Of a DNA stretch of 64,000 bases, positions 38,010 to 45,965 are shown piece by piece; position 1 is the stretch's first letter; each line of letters begins with the position of its first letter. The notes under the pieces were generated by a model, which worked only from the letters and a program-made list of their open reading frames with translations, had not been told where the DNA came from and made no database searches. The stretch is from the NCBI GenBank assembly GCA_004078665.1, contig SCFO01000001.1, positions 956,377 to 1,020,376 on the forward strand, written 5' to 3'. The position numbers were made by a program, and so were the translations under genes. Origin of the DNA: Halobacillus fulvus. GTDB lineage: Bacteria; Bacillota; Bacilli; Bacillales; Halobacillaceae.

Positions 38010-39038
38010 TTATCCGTTCATCGGTTCCATTTCCTGGAGGTAGTTCAGTGCGTCATCGAATGTGTCGACGGGGACGATTTCCATATCTGTGTCGATCTCT
38101 TCTGCTGCCTGGACAGCGACTTCATAGTTGGACCCTTCTCGCCCGCCTTCATTTGGTGCAAAGAAAACGTCGACTCCTTCACGATCGGCTGCCACGACTT
38201 TTTTGTCGATTCCGCCGATCCGGCCCACTTCTCCTTCATAATTAATTTCACCTGTACCAGCAATTTGGTAACCTTTTGTCATATCTTCTTCAGTCAATTG
38301 ATCATACATTTCAAGGGAGAACATCAGCCCGGCACTCGGTCCACCAATTTCGCCACTCTTGACCTCAACAGGCGGGTCTACTTCTACCGTGCGATCCGTC
38401 ACTAAAGAAATTCCAACGCCGACTCGACTCGGGTCATCAGGGAACGGGGCAAGTGAAATATCCCGTTCAATCGTTTCACCTTCTCTAACAATCGTCAGGG
38501 TTACAGAAGTCCCTTCTTCCAAGTCACTGACATAATCAATCAAATCGCTGGATTCCTCGATATCCTGCCCGTCAACCTGGGTGATTTCATCTCCGGATTG
38601 GAGTTGTTCCTCTGCAGGCATCCCTTCTAAGACGTTCACGACATATACCCCTTCATAGTTGATGTCGATCGACTGTCCAGCCGCTTCGTAAGCGACGACC
38701 TTAGAAGCTTCCTGTGAAGACTCCATCAACTGTAGTTGGGCATGGAAATATTCTTCTTCCGAAATGCCGGGAGGGCGGACATCTTCTAGTGGACGAATCT
38801 CATGAAACGGCCTGAACTGCGCCATCAGCCACTGAATCGGCGTAGCCTGTCCTCCCCTGACCGTGACGAGATGCATTTCTCCCTCACTTGGGTACGCATC
38901 GGCCACCTCTATGACCGGATTCAAGTCATCCGCTGTTCCTGGCTTATAAATGTAATATGGTAAACGGTAAGCACCTAAAAAGGCCACGATTAATATCGTA
39001 AGAATCGCTGTTATGGCAACTCTTCTGTTCGATCTCAT
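38010..39038 (-). CDS. ylbL: PDZ-containing Lon-like serine protease YlbL
   Basis: Membrane-anchored S16-type protease of 342 residues: one N-terminal membrane segment, a PDZ domain (about 130-205), and a C-terminal Lon protease domain with the catalytic Ser in GGPSAGLMFSLE and Lys in IGGIDKKVVAA. The B. subtilis homologue helps clear the division inhibitor YneA after DNA damage. The ATG at 39038 shares ATGA with the ylbK stop. It precedes no further gene; a terminator follows. Confidence 0.93.
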   Translation of the reverse strand: MRSNRRVAITAILTILIVAFLGAYRLPYYIYKPGTADDLNPVIEVADAYPSEGEMHLVTVRGGQATPIQWLMAQFRPFHEIRPLEDVRPPGISEEEYFHAQLQLMESSQEASKVVAYEAAGQSIDINYEGVYVVNVLEGMPAEEQLQSGDEITQVDGQDIEESSDLIDYVSDLEEGTSVTLTIVREGETIERDISLAPFPDDPSRVGVGISLVTDRTVEVDPPVEVKSGEIGGPSAGLMFSLEMYDQLTEEDMTKGYQIAGTGEINYEGEVGRIGGIDKKVVAADREGVDVFFAPNEGGREGSNYEVAVQAAEEIDTDMEIVPVDTFDDALNYLQEMEPMNG

Positions 39039-39829
39039 TTTCCTGTCTCCTTCCAACCAGCCATTACCGCCTGAATCTCTTTCACACGAAGCTCGGCAGC
39101 TTTCTCTCCTGCTGTAATAATATCTTTTGTATCCGTGAAGGAACGGGAACTATACTTCGACACTTCCGGACGGATCATCACATCCGCATCCGACGATATC
39201 CCCATTGCCGTCACCAACTCATCCTGCATAATATCAATACTTTGTATGATGACATCGTAAATCGAATTAATATTGGGATCTGCATCAAAATGTGCACAAT
39301 CAACCGCTATGACGATATCTGCTCCCATACTTTTCACGACGGATACAGGTACCCGATCCTTTACACCCCCATCGATATAAAGACGCTCCTCGATCTTTTC
39401 CGGTATGAAAATGCCTGGTATGGCGATGCTCGCCCTAACAGCATCACATGCCGGTCCCGAAGTGAAAACCTTTTTCTCTCCAGAATAAAGATCCGTCGCG
39501 ACAATCGACATCGGGATGTTAAAATCTTCGATGTTCTTTCCAAATGTAAACAAGCGAATATATTCCTTAATTCGTTTTCCCTGAATGAAGCCCATTTTGG
39601 GAACGGTAAAATCAAGGTAATATTTCCGTTTGAACGTTCTCGCCAGTTTATACATGTCCTCAATTCGTTGTCCGGCCGCAAAAAAAGAGCCGACGAGAGC
39701 TCCCATGCTGCTTCCGGCTACCATGTCCACAGGAATGCCGTGATCCGAGAGCACTTTAAGTACGCCCAAGTGCGCAAACCCCCGCGCTCCCCCGGATCCA
39801 AACGCTACCCCCACCGTAGGTCGCTTCAT
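39035..39829 (-). CDS. ylbK: Patatin-like phospholipase family protein YlbK
   Basis: A 264-residue RssA-type patatin-fold hydrolase. It has the oxyanion-hole GSGGARG near residue 13, the nucleophile elbow GSSMG near 40, and the catalytic Asp in DGGVKDR near 155, so the dyad is intact. The substrate is unknown. The ATG at 39829 follows GGGGAGGG with good spacing. It overlaps ylbL, and lies divergent from ylbJ. Confidence 0.9.
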   Translation of the reverse strand: MKRPTVGVAFGSGGARGFAHLGVLKVLSDHGIPVDMVAGSSMGALVGSFFAAGQRIEDMYKLARTFKRKYYLDFTVPKMGFIQGKRIKEYIRLFTFGKNIEDFNIPMSIVATDLYSGEKKVFTSGPACDAVRASIAIPGIFIPEKIEERLYIDGGVKDRVPVSVVKSMGADIVIAVDCAHFDADPNINSIYDVIIQSIDIMQDELVTAMGISSDADVMIRPEVSKYSSRSFTDTKDIITAGEKAAELRVKEIQAVMAGWKETGK

Positions 39830-39986
39830 CGACATCCCTCCCCTAAGCACTTCCATATTAATTTATGGAATAAACCTTTGTCTTATGAACGTACACATAG
39901 ATTGAAACATATTTTTTGAAGGGTCTATTAAAATGTATCCTCATTTTACTATGGATGATTATAGAAGTACAGAAAACGAAACGGGG

Positions 39987-41189
39987 GTGACCACCATTTC
40001 CAAGCTGAAAACTGTCTGGCTGACAAGCCTTGCCGTCAGCCTCGCTCTAGCCTTGATCGTCTTTCCTAAACCGGCTCTTAATGCAAGTTTAAAAGGGCTT
40101 CACTTATGGTGGGAAGTCGTCTTTCCGTCCCTTCTCCCCTTCTTTATAACCGCTGAACTGCTGATCGGATTTGGAGTCGTGCACGGTCTCGGGGCTCTCA
40201 GTGAGCGGTTCATGAGACCTCTGTTCAATGTGCCGGGATGCGGAGGCTTCGTGTGGGTCATGGGGATGGCGAGCGGGTACCCTGCCGGTGCGAAATGGAC
40301 CGCTGACTTACGAAAAGATGGACAAGTCACAAGGGTCGAAGCAGAAAGGCTTGTCGCCTTCACGAACGCCTCGAGCCCCCTCTTTCTATTCGGTGCGGTA
40401 GCGGTCGGGTTTTTCCACAATCCGGACCTCGGATTACTGATTGCGATCGCACATTACGGAGGGAACTTTTTAGTGGGCGTTGGGATGAGGTTTTATAGAA
40501 GAGAAGAGCAAGAATACAGGAGTCACCCCAACAGTGCGACATGGAGAGAAGCGTTCCAAACGATGCACGCATCAAGGCTCCGGGACGGGCGTTCCATCGG
40601 GAAACTGATGGGCGATGCCGTCACGAAATCCGTCGATACGCTCTTAATGGTCGGAGGATTTATCATGCTCTTTTCTGTTTTGACTGAATTATTGAAACAG
40701 ACCCATTTGATCGGTGTATTTTCGAGTGTGTTTTCTATACTTGGTCTTCCTGACAGCTTTCATCTTCCGATTGTGGCCGGTATGCTTGAGATGACGACTG
40801 GGATCGGATCGATTACAAGTACGAATGAACACCTGCTCTCCCAGTTGATGCTTGTCAGCTTCCTGCTCGGATTCCATGGTCTATCGATCCAGGCGCAAAT
40901 CGCCAGCATATTAGCAGAAACAGATATCCGGTTCAAACCGTATGCCATCGCAAGAATCGCTCACGGCACGATGGCGGCTTTACTTACGTATGTATTGTTC
41001 TCTTTTTCCGAGACGTGGCGGACGCCTGCTATCCTGTCGGTGTGGAACCAAGAAGAAAATACACTGCTTCCGCTTTACTATTTATTACACGATTACGGAC
41101 CACCGATCACGTTATTCACTCTAGCTCTTGTCGTTCTGCTCCACTGGTATAGATCCCAACACAAAAACCACTACGAAAACACGCCGTAG
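39987..41189 (+). CDS. ylbJ: Sporulation integral membrane protein YlbJ
   Basis: Polytopic membrane protein of about 400 residues related to SpoIIM/nucleoside-gate proteins; in B. subtilis ylbJ is made under sigma-E and needed for heat-resistant spores. Segments include KLKTVWLTSLAVSLALALIVFP, WWEVVFPSLLPFFITAELLIGFG, MASGYPAGAKWTADLRKDG and GFHGLSIQAQIASIL. The start is unclear: ATGs at 39933 and 39951 have no ribosome site. GTG at 39987 is listed, but GGGGGTGA is placed for an ATT codon at 39996. A weak sigma-E-like promoter (CATATT 39908-39913, ATTAAAAT 39927-39934) would also exclude the 39933 start. Confidence 0.88.
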   Translation: MTTISKLKTVWLTSLAVSLALALIVFPKPALNASLKGLHLWWEVVFPSLLPFFITAELLIGFGVVHGLGALSERFMRPLFNVPGCGGFVWVMGMASGYPAGAKWTADLRKDGQVTRVEAERLVAFTNASSPLFLFGAVAVGFFHNPDLGLLIAIAHYGGNFLVGVGMRFYRREEQEYRSHPNSATWREAFQTMHASRLRDGRSIGKLMGDAVTKSVDTLLMVGGFIMLFSVLTELLKQTHLIGVFSSVFSILGLPDSFHLPIVAGMLEMTTGIGSITSTNEHLLSQLMLVSFLLGFHGLSIQAQIASILAETDIRFKPYAIARIAHGTMAALLTYVLFSFSETWRTPAILSVWNQEENTLLPLYYLLHDYGPPITLFTLALVVLLHWYRSQHKNHYENTP

Positions 41190-41201
41190 TGGTCCACTTA
41201 A

Positions 41202-41239
41202 CAATAATCCCCCACTTGTCGCCAAGTGGGGGATTATTG
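41202..41239. terminator. Bidirectional terminator between ylbJ and coaD
   Basis: A 17-bp perfect stem (41202-41218 with 41223-41239) with a 4-nt loop lies between the convergent ylbJ and coaD genes. A second, smaller stem (ACCACTACG with CGTAGTGGT) overlaps the ylbJ stop at 41168-41193. Confidence 0.85.
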
Positions 41240-41248
41240 TTTCTAGCA

Positions 41249-41737
<489 letters not shown>

Positions 41738-42286
41738 TTACTTAAAAATCGATACCCCGATATTGGTACCATAAATATCTTGCTTCAAAAGCTCCAAACG
41801 TCCTACACGCTCAGGGATCTCTTCTGAAGCATCATGTTCACAGACGACCATTCCGCCTTCCGCTACTAAATCATGCTCAAGCAGAGCTTCCATGAGGTCT
41901 TTATACGAGAACTTTTTATATGGGGGATCGAGAAAGATGTACTCAAAGGTCAGTCCTCGTTTACCAGCTGCCTTTAACGCTCTCATCGCATCCGTACGAA
42001 ACACTTCTGTGCGATCTTCCAGATTCAACAGCTTAATATTTTCATGGACAGTTGCGATCGCTTTATGTTGCTGGTCGACAAACACGCAGGAGTCTACCCC
42101 GCGGCTGATCGCCTCAATGCCAAGCCCGCCACTTCCGGCAAACAGATCCAATGCCCGTCCACCATCGAAAAATGGGCCAATCACATGAAAGACGGCCTCT
42201 TTTACTTTATCCGTCGTAGGACGGGTTTTATGTGTTGGAACTGATTTTAACGGTCTTCCTTTAAAATCTCCGGCAATCACTCTCAT
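41738..42286 (-). CDS. rsmD: 16S rRNA (guanine-966-N2)-methyltransferase RsmD (YlbH)
   Basis: SAM-dependent methyltransferase of 182 residues with MRVIAGDFKGRPL at the start, LDLFAGSGGLGIEAISRG near 45 for SAM binding, and the catalytic DPPY near 120. Modifies G966 of 16S rRNA in E. coli; the same is expected here. AGAGGTG precedes the ATG. The 393 bp upstream hold a likely small-RNA gene on the opposite strand. Confidence 0.93.
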   Translation of the reverse strand: MRVIAGDFKGRPLKSVPTHKTRPTTDKVKEAVFHVIGPFFDGGRALDLFAGSGGLGIEAISRGVDSCVFVDQQHKAIATVHENIKLLNLEDRTEVFRTDAMRALKAAGKRGLTFEYIFLDPPYKKFSYKDLMEALLEHDLVAEGGMVVCEHDASEEIPERVGRLELLKQDIYGTNIGVSIFK

Positions 42287-42310
42287 GATTTTTACACCTC
42301 TTTATACACT

Positions 42311-42340
42311 GCATTCTACATCATCCTACCATACATTCTA
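42311..42340 (+). promoter_or_regulatory. Candidate forespore promoter for the CsfG-like RNA
   Basis: Plus strand GCATT (42311-42315), an 18-bp spacer and CATTCTA (42334-42340), close to the sigma-G pattern (GHATR and CATnMTA). One mismatch is in the -35. It points toward the structured region and terminator at 42414-42549. Confidence 0.4.
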
Positions 42341-42346
42341 TTTTTG

Positions 42347-42549
42347 AAGCCACAAAAGAAAATATTAGCTAGGTCCTGAATAAAGGGTGCGATCTGTGCC
42401 CATACTAACCAGTGAAGCGGAATGAACTGCTTCTGAAAACGGAGAAGGCTTACATCCCCATAAGACCTTCCTCCGGTTTCTCCTCTCCCTTTATTTTTGT
42501 ACTTTCGGGTACAGAAACAGGGCTGCCCTCGATTGGCAGCCCTTTTTTT
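42347..42549 (+). ncRNA. Candidate CsfG-type sporulation small RNA
   Basis: No protein gene fits these 200 bp, yet the plus strand ends in a perfect 8-bp terminator stem (GGGCTGCC with GGCAGCCC) and seven T residues (42520-42549). Upstream are stems GAAGC/GCTTC (42414-42433) and GGAGAA/TTCTCC enclosing AAGG/CCTT (42441-42483). From memory, the forespore RNA CsfG of endospore formers is encoded between ylbG and ylbH, the same interval, and the Rfam ylbH element covers it. The 5' end is inferred from the promoter. Alternatives: a leader attenuator of the gene at 42680, or an rsmD leader on the minus strand. Confidence 0.6.
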
Positions 42550-42679
42550 ATGATTATTGCTGCGTTCTCTACCAAGTTTCCGTTGTTCATACCATTGATG
42601 TTCGCCCTTCTCCTTTTATTCACAACCCGCCCTTTTCATGCTAATGTAGAAGCAAGGTACATAAGGAAAGGAAGAATGA

Positions 42680-43075
42680 ATGGTTATGATTCAAAAATTT
42701 ATTGAACTCGGCGAAGGCTATGCCGATATATACGAACTATTGGAGCTCGGGGATCGTATGCCCGACCGGATCCAGCACGCCATCGCTTTTTACAGCGAAA
42801 AGAACGGAAATCCTGTCGCCTCCCTCGCCCTCGTTATGAAGCCCGGACGCGCAAAGAAATTCCAGCCGATTTATATGTGTCGGGAAGGCATCCCCAATCC
42901 TCACGAAAAGGAAAATCAAAGGTTCACGTTATTCAAGGAAATGGCCGCGAAGGCTGGAAAAGAAGTGGTAGAGTTTACAATCAAACCTTCAACTATCTTT
43001 CCAGAAACGGAATTGTATTACCAGCACTTAATCGGGATCTTACGGACGAATAAATTTCTCGCGCCTCTTTCCTGA
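42680..43075 (+). CDS. Small conserved-type protein of unknown function (DUF7147-like)
   Basis: A 131-residue soluble protein I recall only as a Bacillaceae family sometimes labelled methylthioribose kinase, which its size does not support. It starts MVMIQKFIELGEGYADIYELLELG and has MPDRIQHAIAFYSEKNGNPVASLALVMKP. There is no transmembrane segment or known active-site motif. AAAGGAAG lies before the ATG. It sits on the plus strand between the CsfG-like RNA and a bidirectional terminator, so the RNA could in principle be its leader. Confidence 0.7.
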   Translation: MVMIQKFIELGEGYADIYELLELGDRMPDRIQHAIAFYSEKNGNPVASLALVMKPGRAKKFQPIYMCREGIPNPHEKENQRFTLFKEMAAKAGKEVVEFTIKPSTIFPETELYYQHLIGILRTNKFLAPLS

Positions 43076-43096
43076 GCACTCAATGGACATAACAAA

Positions 43097-43120
43097 AGCA
43101 GCGCCCAGTGCGGCGCTGCT
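43097..43120. terminator. Bidirectional terminator between the 42680 gene and ylbG
   Basis: An 8-bp stem (AGCAGCGC with GCGCTGCT) is followed by TTTTT on the plus strand and, on the minus strand, by TTTTGTT. It separates two convergent genes. Confidence 0.8.
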
Positions 43121-43122
43121 TT

Positions 43123-43401
43123 TTATATTCCCATTTTATAATCGTATTGTTTGGCTTTATCCGGCTTGGCGTTCTCATAATCGGTCCGGATCTCAGGTTT
43201 ATAGGATGGTACAACACGGGAAACGAACGGTAAACGCTCAAGCTTTTCCATCTTGAAGTCCAAATCATCCTGATCGACATAAACTAATGCATATTTATGT
43301 TTTTTTGAAGCATGGATAAGATGACCGTGCTTTTTTATCTGACGGACATTTTTCATATGCTGAAAATAAACAATAATTCCTTGGCGCTTCGTTCTTCGCA
43401 T
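43123..43401 (-). CDS. ylbG: YlbG family protein (DUF2129/UPF0298)
   Basis: A 92-residue basic protein of the UPF0298 family: QGIIVYFQHMKNVRQIKKHGHLIHASKKHKYALVY cut into strands and a helix, then VDQDDLDFKMEKLERLPFVSRV. The family is restricted to Firmicutes; its function is unknown. GGGAGCC precedes the ATG. In B. subtilis it lies between ylbF and ylbH, as here apart from two extra genes. Confidence 0.9.
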   Translation of the reverse strand: MRRTKRQGIIVYFQHMKNVRQIKKHGHLIHASKKHKYALVYVDQDDLDFKMEKLERLPFVSRVVPSYKPEIRTDYENAKPDKAKQYDYKMGI

Positions 43402-43497
43402 AATGGCTCCCTACTTTACCGAAGTATTTACCGATAGTTTACCAAATACATGCCAAAACAGCAATCCCTGGATTGTGTGACAAAGGAGTGATACGTC

Positions 43498-43824
43498 ATG
43501 AGAACCGATCATGAGCAGGCTTTTGATACATTTGAAAAGGAATTACACGCTTCCCCTTTATTGACGGATGTCATCTTCAAAAAAAGCGCTGGACTTCCTT
43601 TTGTCTACTTGACTCCGGCATCACAAGTCGACAAACGAATGATCGAAGACATGCTAAGGTTGTGTGCGGCAAAATCCATGCGTGGAAAACGCCTGACCCT
43701 TGAGATGAGTTATGTCCGCAAGGGTCAGGCGTATTATGTGTATCGCGTCCGTTTTTTAGTTCCGCAACGTAAAATGTTCTGCTGCGGGAACTTATGTGAC
43801 GACTGTATAAGATTCACTTCCTAA
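43498..43824 (+). CDS. Unrecognised small Cys-rich protein
   Basis: I do not recognise this 108-residue protein. AAAGGAGTGATA lies seven bases or so before the ATG, which supports a real gene. Residues 1-55 look globular and mixed (EQAFDTFEKELHASPLLTDVIFKK); the C-terminus carries FCCGNLCDDC, a possible metal or disulfide site. A perfect 14-bp inverted repeat (43689-43732) lies in the coding sequence. Its stop codon overlaps that of convergent ylbF by 3 bp. It is not similar to YlbE of B. subtilis. Confidence 0.7.
   Translation: MRTDHEQAFDTFEKELHASPLLTDVIFKKSAGLPFVYLTPASQVDKRMIEDMLRLCAAKSMRGKRLTLEMSYVRKGQAYYVYRVRFLVPQRKMFCCGNLCDDCIRFTS
43689..43732. repeat. Perfect 14-bp inverted repeat within a coding sequence
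   Basis: ACGCCTGACCCTTG (43689-43702) and CAAGGGTCAGGCGT (43719-43732) are exact reverse complements around a 16-bp loop. No T run follows on either strand, so it is not an ordinary terminator. Confidence 0.9.
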
Positions 43825-44264
43825 GAAGCACACCCACAACTTCCGCCGCTGCCGCATCCACCGCTACAGCCGCTGTCCGTCAGGGCCATTCCGTTTTTCG
43901 GAACTTTAATTTGTTCACTGACACTGAAGGCAACCATTTCACTGATTTCATCGAGGAGTTTTTGAATTTCACGTTCAGCTCTTTTGAACTGGGCCACCTT
44001 CTCATGCATGTCCATTTCCCGCTTAACGGCACGGACTTCTTTCATGATGGAATTGTAGTCCGGATGATAACGCCCGAACCTTTGAACATCCTCGTAGTGT
44101 TCCTTCATGTCTGTAAACTTTTTGATAAGGCTCTGCGCCTCTTTATCTTGATCAAGCTCGAACTTTGCTTGTTGATAGTTTTCCATGGTCTCCGATTCCA
44201 TTACCATCTGTCCGATGGCTTCCGATCGGTCAAGCAGATCGACAATCTCCATTGTTGCTAACAT
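43821..44264 (-). CDS. ylbF: RicF/YlbF, component of the RicA-RicF-RicT (Y-) complex
   Basis: Member of the YlbF/YmcA family, 147 residues, largely helical. In B. subtilis RicA, RicF and RicT form an FeS-cluster complex that acts with RNase Y in mRNA maturation and in competence, biofilm and sporulation control. The C-terminal tail carries a Cys-rich run with pattern C-x3-C-x5-C-x-C (SGCSGGCGSGGSCGCAS) for cluster binding. GGAGGTGG precedes the ATG. Its stop codon overlaps that of a convergent small gene. Confidence 0.9.
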   Translation of the reverse strand: MLATMEIVDLLDRSEAIGQMVMESETMENYQQAKFELDQDKEAQSLIKKFTDMKEHYEDVQRFGRYHPDYNSIMKEVRAVKREMDMHEKVAQFKRAEREIQKLLDEISEMVAFSVSEQIKVPKNGMALTDSGCSGGCGSGGSCGCAS

Positions 44265-44294
44265 TGATGTCCACCTCCACTTTTTATTTTATCA

Positions 44295-44344
44295 AATCAG
44301 GCAGCAGAAAGAAATATACTTCAGGAAGACTCTGCTGCCTGATT
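44295..44344. repeat. Perfect 14-bp inverted repeat between ylbD and ylbF
   Basis: AATCAGGCAGCAGA (44295-44308) and TCTGCTGCCTGATT (44331-44344) form a 14-bp stem with a 22-nt loop directly after the ylbD stop. The minus strand lacks a solid T run (TTGATAAAAT), so it may be a weak terminator or an RNA-stability stem. Confidence 0.75.
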
Positions 44345-44347
44345 CGA

Positions 44348-44707
44348 TTAATAATAAGGGTACTGCATCTCTTTCGGTTGCTGAATCTTATCCTGTTTCA
44401 CCTCAGAGAGAAGCTGTTGAAACTGCGCAATCGCTCCGTTTAAGTCTTCCATATGCTTCGATACATCTTCCCAATTGATATCCTCCATCAACAGCCCCAG
44501 CTGCTTCATCCAATCTTTTTTCGACGACTCTTTTTTAGCTGAAGGCAGTGACTGCCAAAACGGATCGTCTTCCCCTAGTATCATCCACTTTTCATAATAG
44601 CTTTGAATGAGGGAGTGGTTCCTTCTCAACTGTCTCTTCACCTTAGGTTGACGATCCACAAATTCTTTGAATTTCTGTACGCTCGGGTGCAAATCATTTT
44701 TATCCAT
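44348..44707 (-). CDS. ylbD: YlbD family protein (putative spore coat protein)
   Basis: A 119-residue basic, helical protein with HPSVQKFKEFVDRQPKVKRQLRRN and YEKWMILGEDDPFWQ, the YlbD family pattern, ending in a Gln/Tyr-rich tail (QQPKEMQYPYY). The homologue is reported as a coat-associated protein in B. subtilis, but its role is not known in detail. GAGGTGTG precedes the ATG. It is followed by a strong inverted repeat. Confidence 0.83.
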   Translation of the reverse strand: MDKNDLHPSVQKFKEFVDRQPKVKRQLRRNHSLIQSYYEKWMILGEDDPFWQSLPSAKKESSKKDWMKQLGLLMEDINWEDVSKHMEDLNGAIAQFQQLLSEVKQDKIQQPKEMQYPYY

Positions 44708-44768
44708 CTTTTTTCACACCTCACTGTTCGGGATACACTTTAGCCTATGCATCAGAACAAGCATTGGT

Positions 44769-45803
44769 TCATGGTACCGTCAGGAAGTTCTGTGTATAGT
44801 AGCGCTGGTGAACGCCAATTCCTACGTGAGTAAACGTCTCGTTCAAGAGCGATTCACGGTGGCCTTCACTATTCAGCCAGCCGTGGACCACATCCACAGC
44901 ATCCACATATTGAGCAGCAATATTTTCGCCTGCCTGCTGATAGTCGATCCCTTCCAACCTTTCCATTACGCCTTTACCCTCCGGAGAATAATGGGAAAAA
45001 TAATTGTTCGCGTCCATATCCTGACTATGAAGGAACGCCACTTGTGCAGCCCCTTCATGACTTTCAAGAGGTGCGACGTCATGCCGGTTTCGAATCCGGT
45101 TTGTCATCGAGAGAATCTGCTTTTCCATCCCCTCTTCCACGACCTCCCACTCTTGTCGATCAAGAGGTATCGCGTAGGGGAGCTTTCCGCGGTATACGAC
45201 TTTATAAGGCTGCATCTTCAACAAAAAGTCATTTCTCACAAAACGGACCGCTGATAAACGCTCAGTCATCCGGTCAAAATACAGCTGGCCAGTCCATTGA
45301 TCACCTAGAGAGATCAATGGACGCTCCAAAAGATCTTGTTCTGAGAGCTCAAACTGGTAAGAGCCTTCACTTTCAAGAGCGTATTCTTTTGAAAAAGACG
45401 TGTGGTCTTTTACCTTTTCATACGTATCATTTATTGATATTTCTTCTAACCTTGCTCCTTCATACATAAACACGCCCGTCACTACTTCCCCGTTGTACAC
45501 TCCAAGCTGCGTATATGAACGAGGATCCTCTTCATATCCCCACCATTCATAACCGAATTCACTTTGGGATCGCCAATCCGGTTCCCCTGCGACCATTTCA
45601 AGCTTTTCAACCGAAATCCCCATCCAGCCTTGAATAGACCCCGGCTCCTCGATCTGCGTTTTCTCATGTTCTTGAGCGATCGTCACTTCAGCAGGTTCTT
45701 CAAAGTTTCCTACCATAGGAGAGGTCTCCGTTGATCCTGAAAACTGGACCCACCCCCACACCATAATTCCAGCGAATACGAATAAAGCCAGTCCCTTTTT
45801 CAA
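44769..45803 (-). CDS. ylbC: CAP-domain secreted protein YlbC
   Basis: A 344-residue exported protein: an N-terminal hydrophobic segment (LALFVFAGIMVWGWVQFSG) anchors or secretes it; residues about 60-205 form the CAP-associated domain; and the C-terminal part is a CAP/SCP domain with MTNRIRNRHDVAPL, FLHSQDMDANNYFSH, AGENIAAQY and EGHRESLLNETFTHVGIG. The function of bacterial CAP proteins is mostly unknown. The start is TTG behind GGGGAGGGG. It lies downstream of ylbB, as in B. subtilis, after a terminator. Confidence 0.88.
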   Translation of the reverse strand: MKKGLALFVFAGIMVWGWVQFSGSTETSPMVGNFEEPAEVTIAQEHEKTQIEEPGSIQGWMGISVEKLEMVAGEPDWRSQSEFGYEWWGYEEDPRSYTQLGVYNGEVVTGVFMYEGARLEEISINDTYEKVKDHTSFSKEYALESEGSYQFELSEQDLLERPLISLGDQWTGQLYFDRMTERLSAVRFVRNDFLLKMQPYKVVYRGKLPYAIPLDRQEWEVVEEGMEKQILSMTNRIRNRHDVAPLESHEGAAQVAFLHSQDMDANNYFSHYSPEGKGVMERLEGIDYQQAGENIAAQYVDAVDVVHGWLNSEGHRESLLNETFTHVGIGVHQRYYTQNFLTVP

Positions 45804-45936
45804 ACCGTCCCCTCCCCTCTTTCTATTATTATAAGTATAAGATCAAAAAGAATGACTATGTATAAAAGCTTCTCCCGTATAGAGCTCACGCTTCTGTGAA
45901 CCCTATCGATATCCGCTAAGGACCAAAAAACAAAAA

Positions 45937-45953
45937 GACCTGCATAAGCAGGC
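45937..45953 (-). terminator. Terminator of ylbB
   Basis: The minus strand has a short stem (GGCCTGC with GCAGGTC, 4-nt loop) followed by TTTTTG and more T residues, just after the ylbB stop. Confidence 0.75.
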
Positions 45954-45965
45954 CTCTTCAAAAGA

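Noticed and set aside
39242-39919. Long plus-strand frame (225 codons) opposite ylbK
   Set aside because: Antisense shadow of a patatin-like gene with intact catalytic motifs; composition rich in His, Arg and Ser as expected for shadows.
42290-42550. rsmD (ylbH) leader riboswitch on the minus strand
   Set aside because: The stems are symmetric, but the T-run terminator lies on the plus strand only, which fits an RNA read on the plus strand better. Kept as an alternative, not as a feature.
42412-42705. Plus-strand frame of 97 codons over the CsfG-like region
   Set aside because: It runs through the terminator hairpin and into the next gene start, with no good ribosome site.
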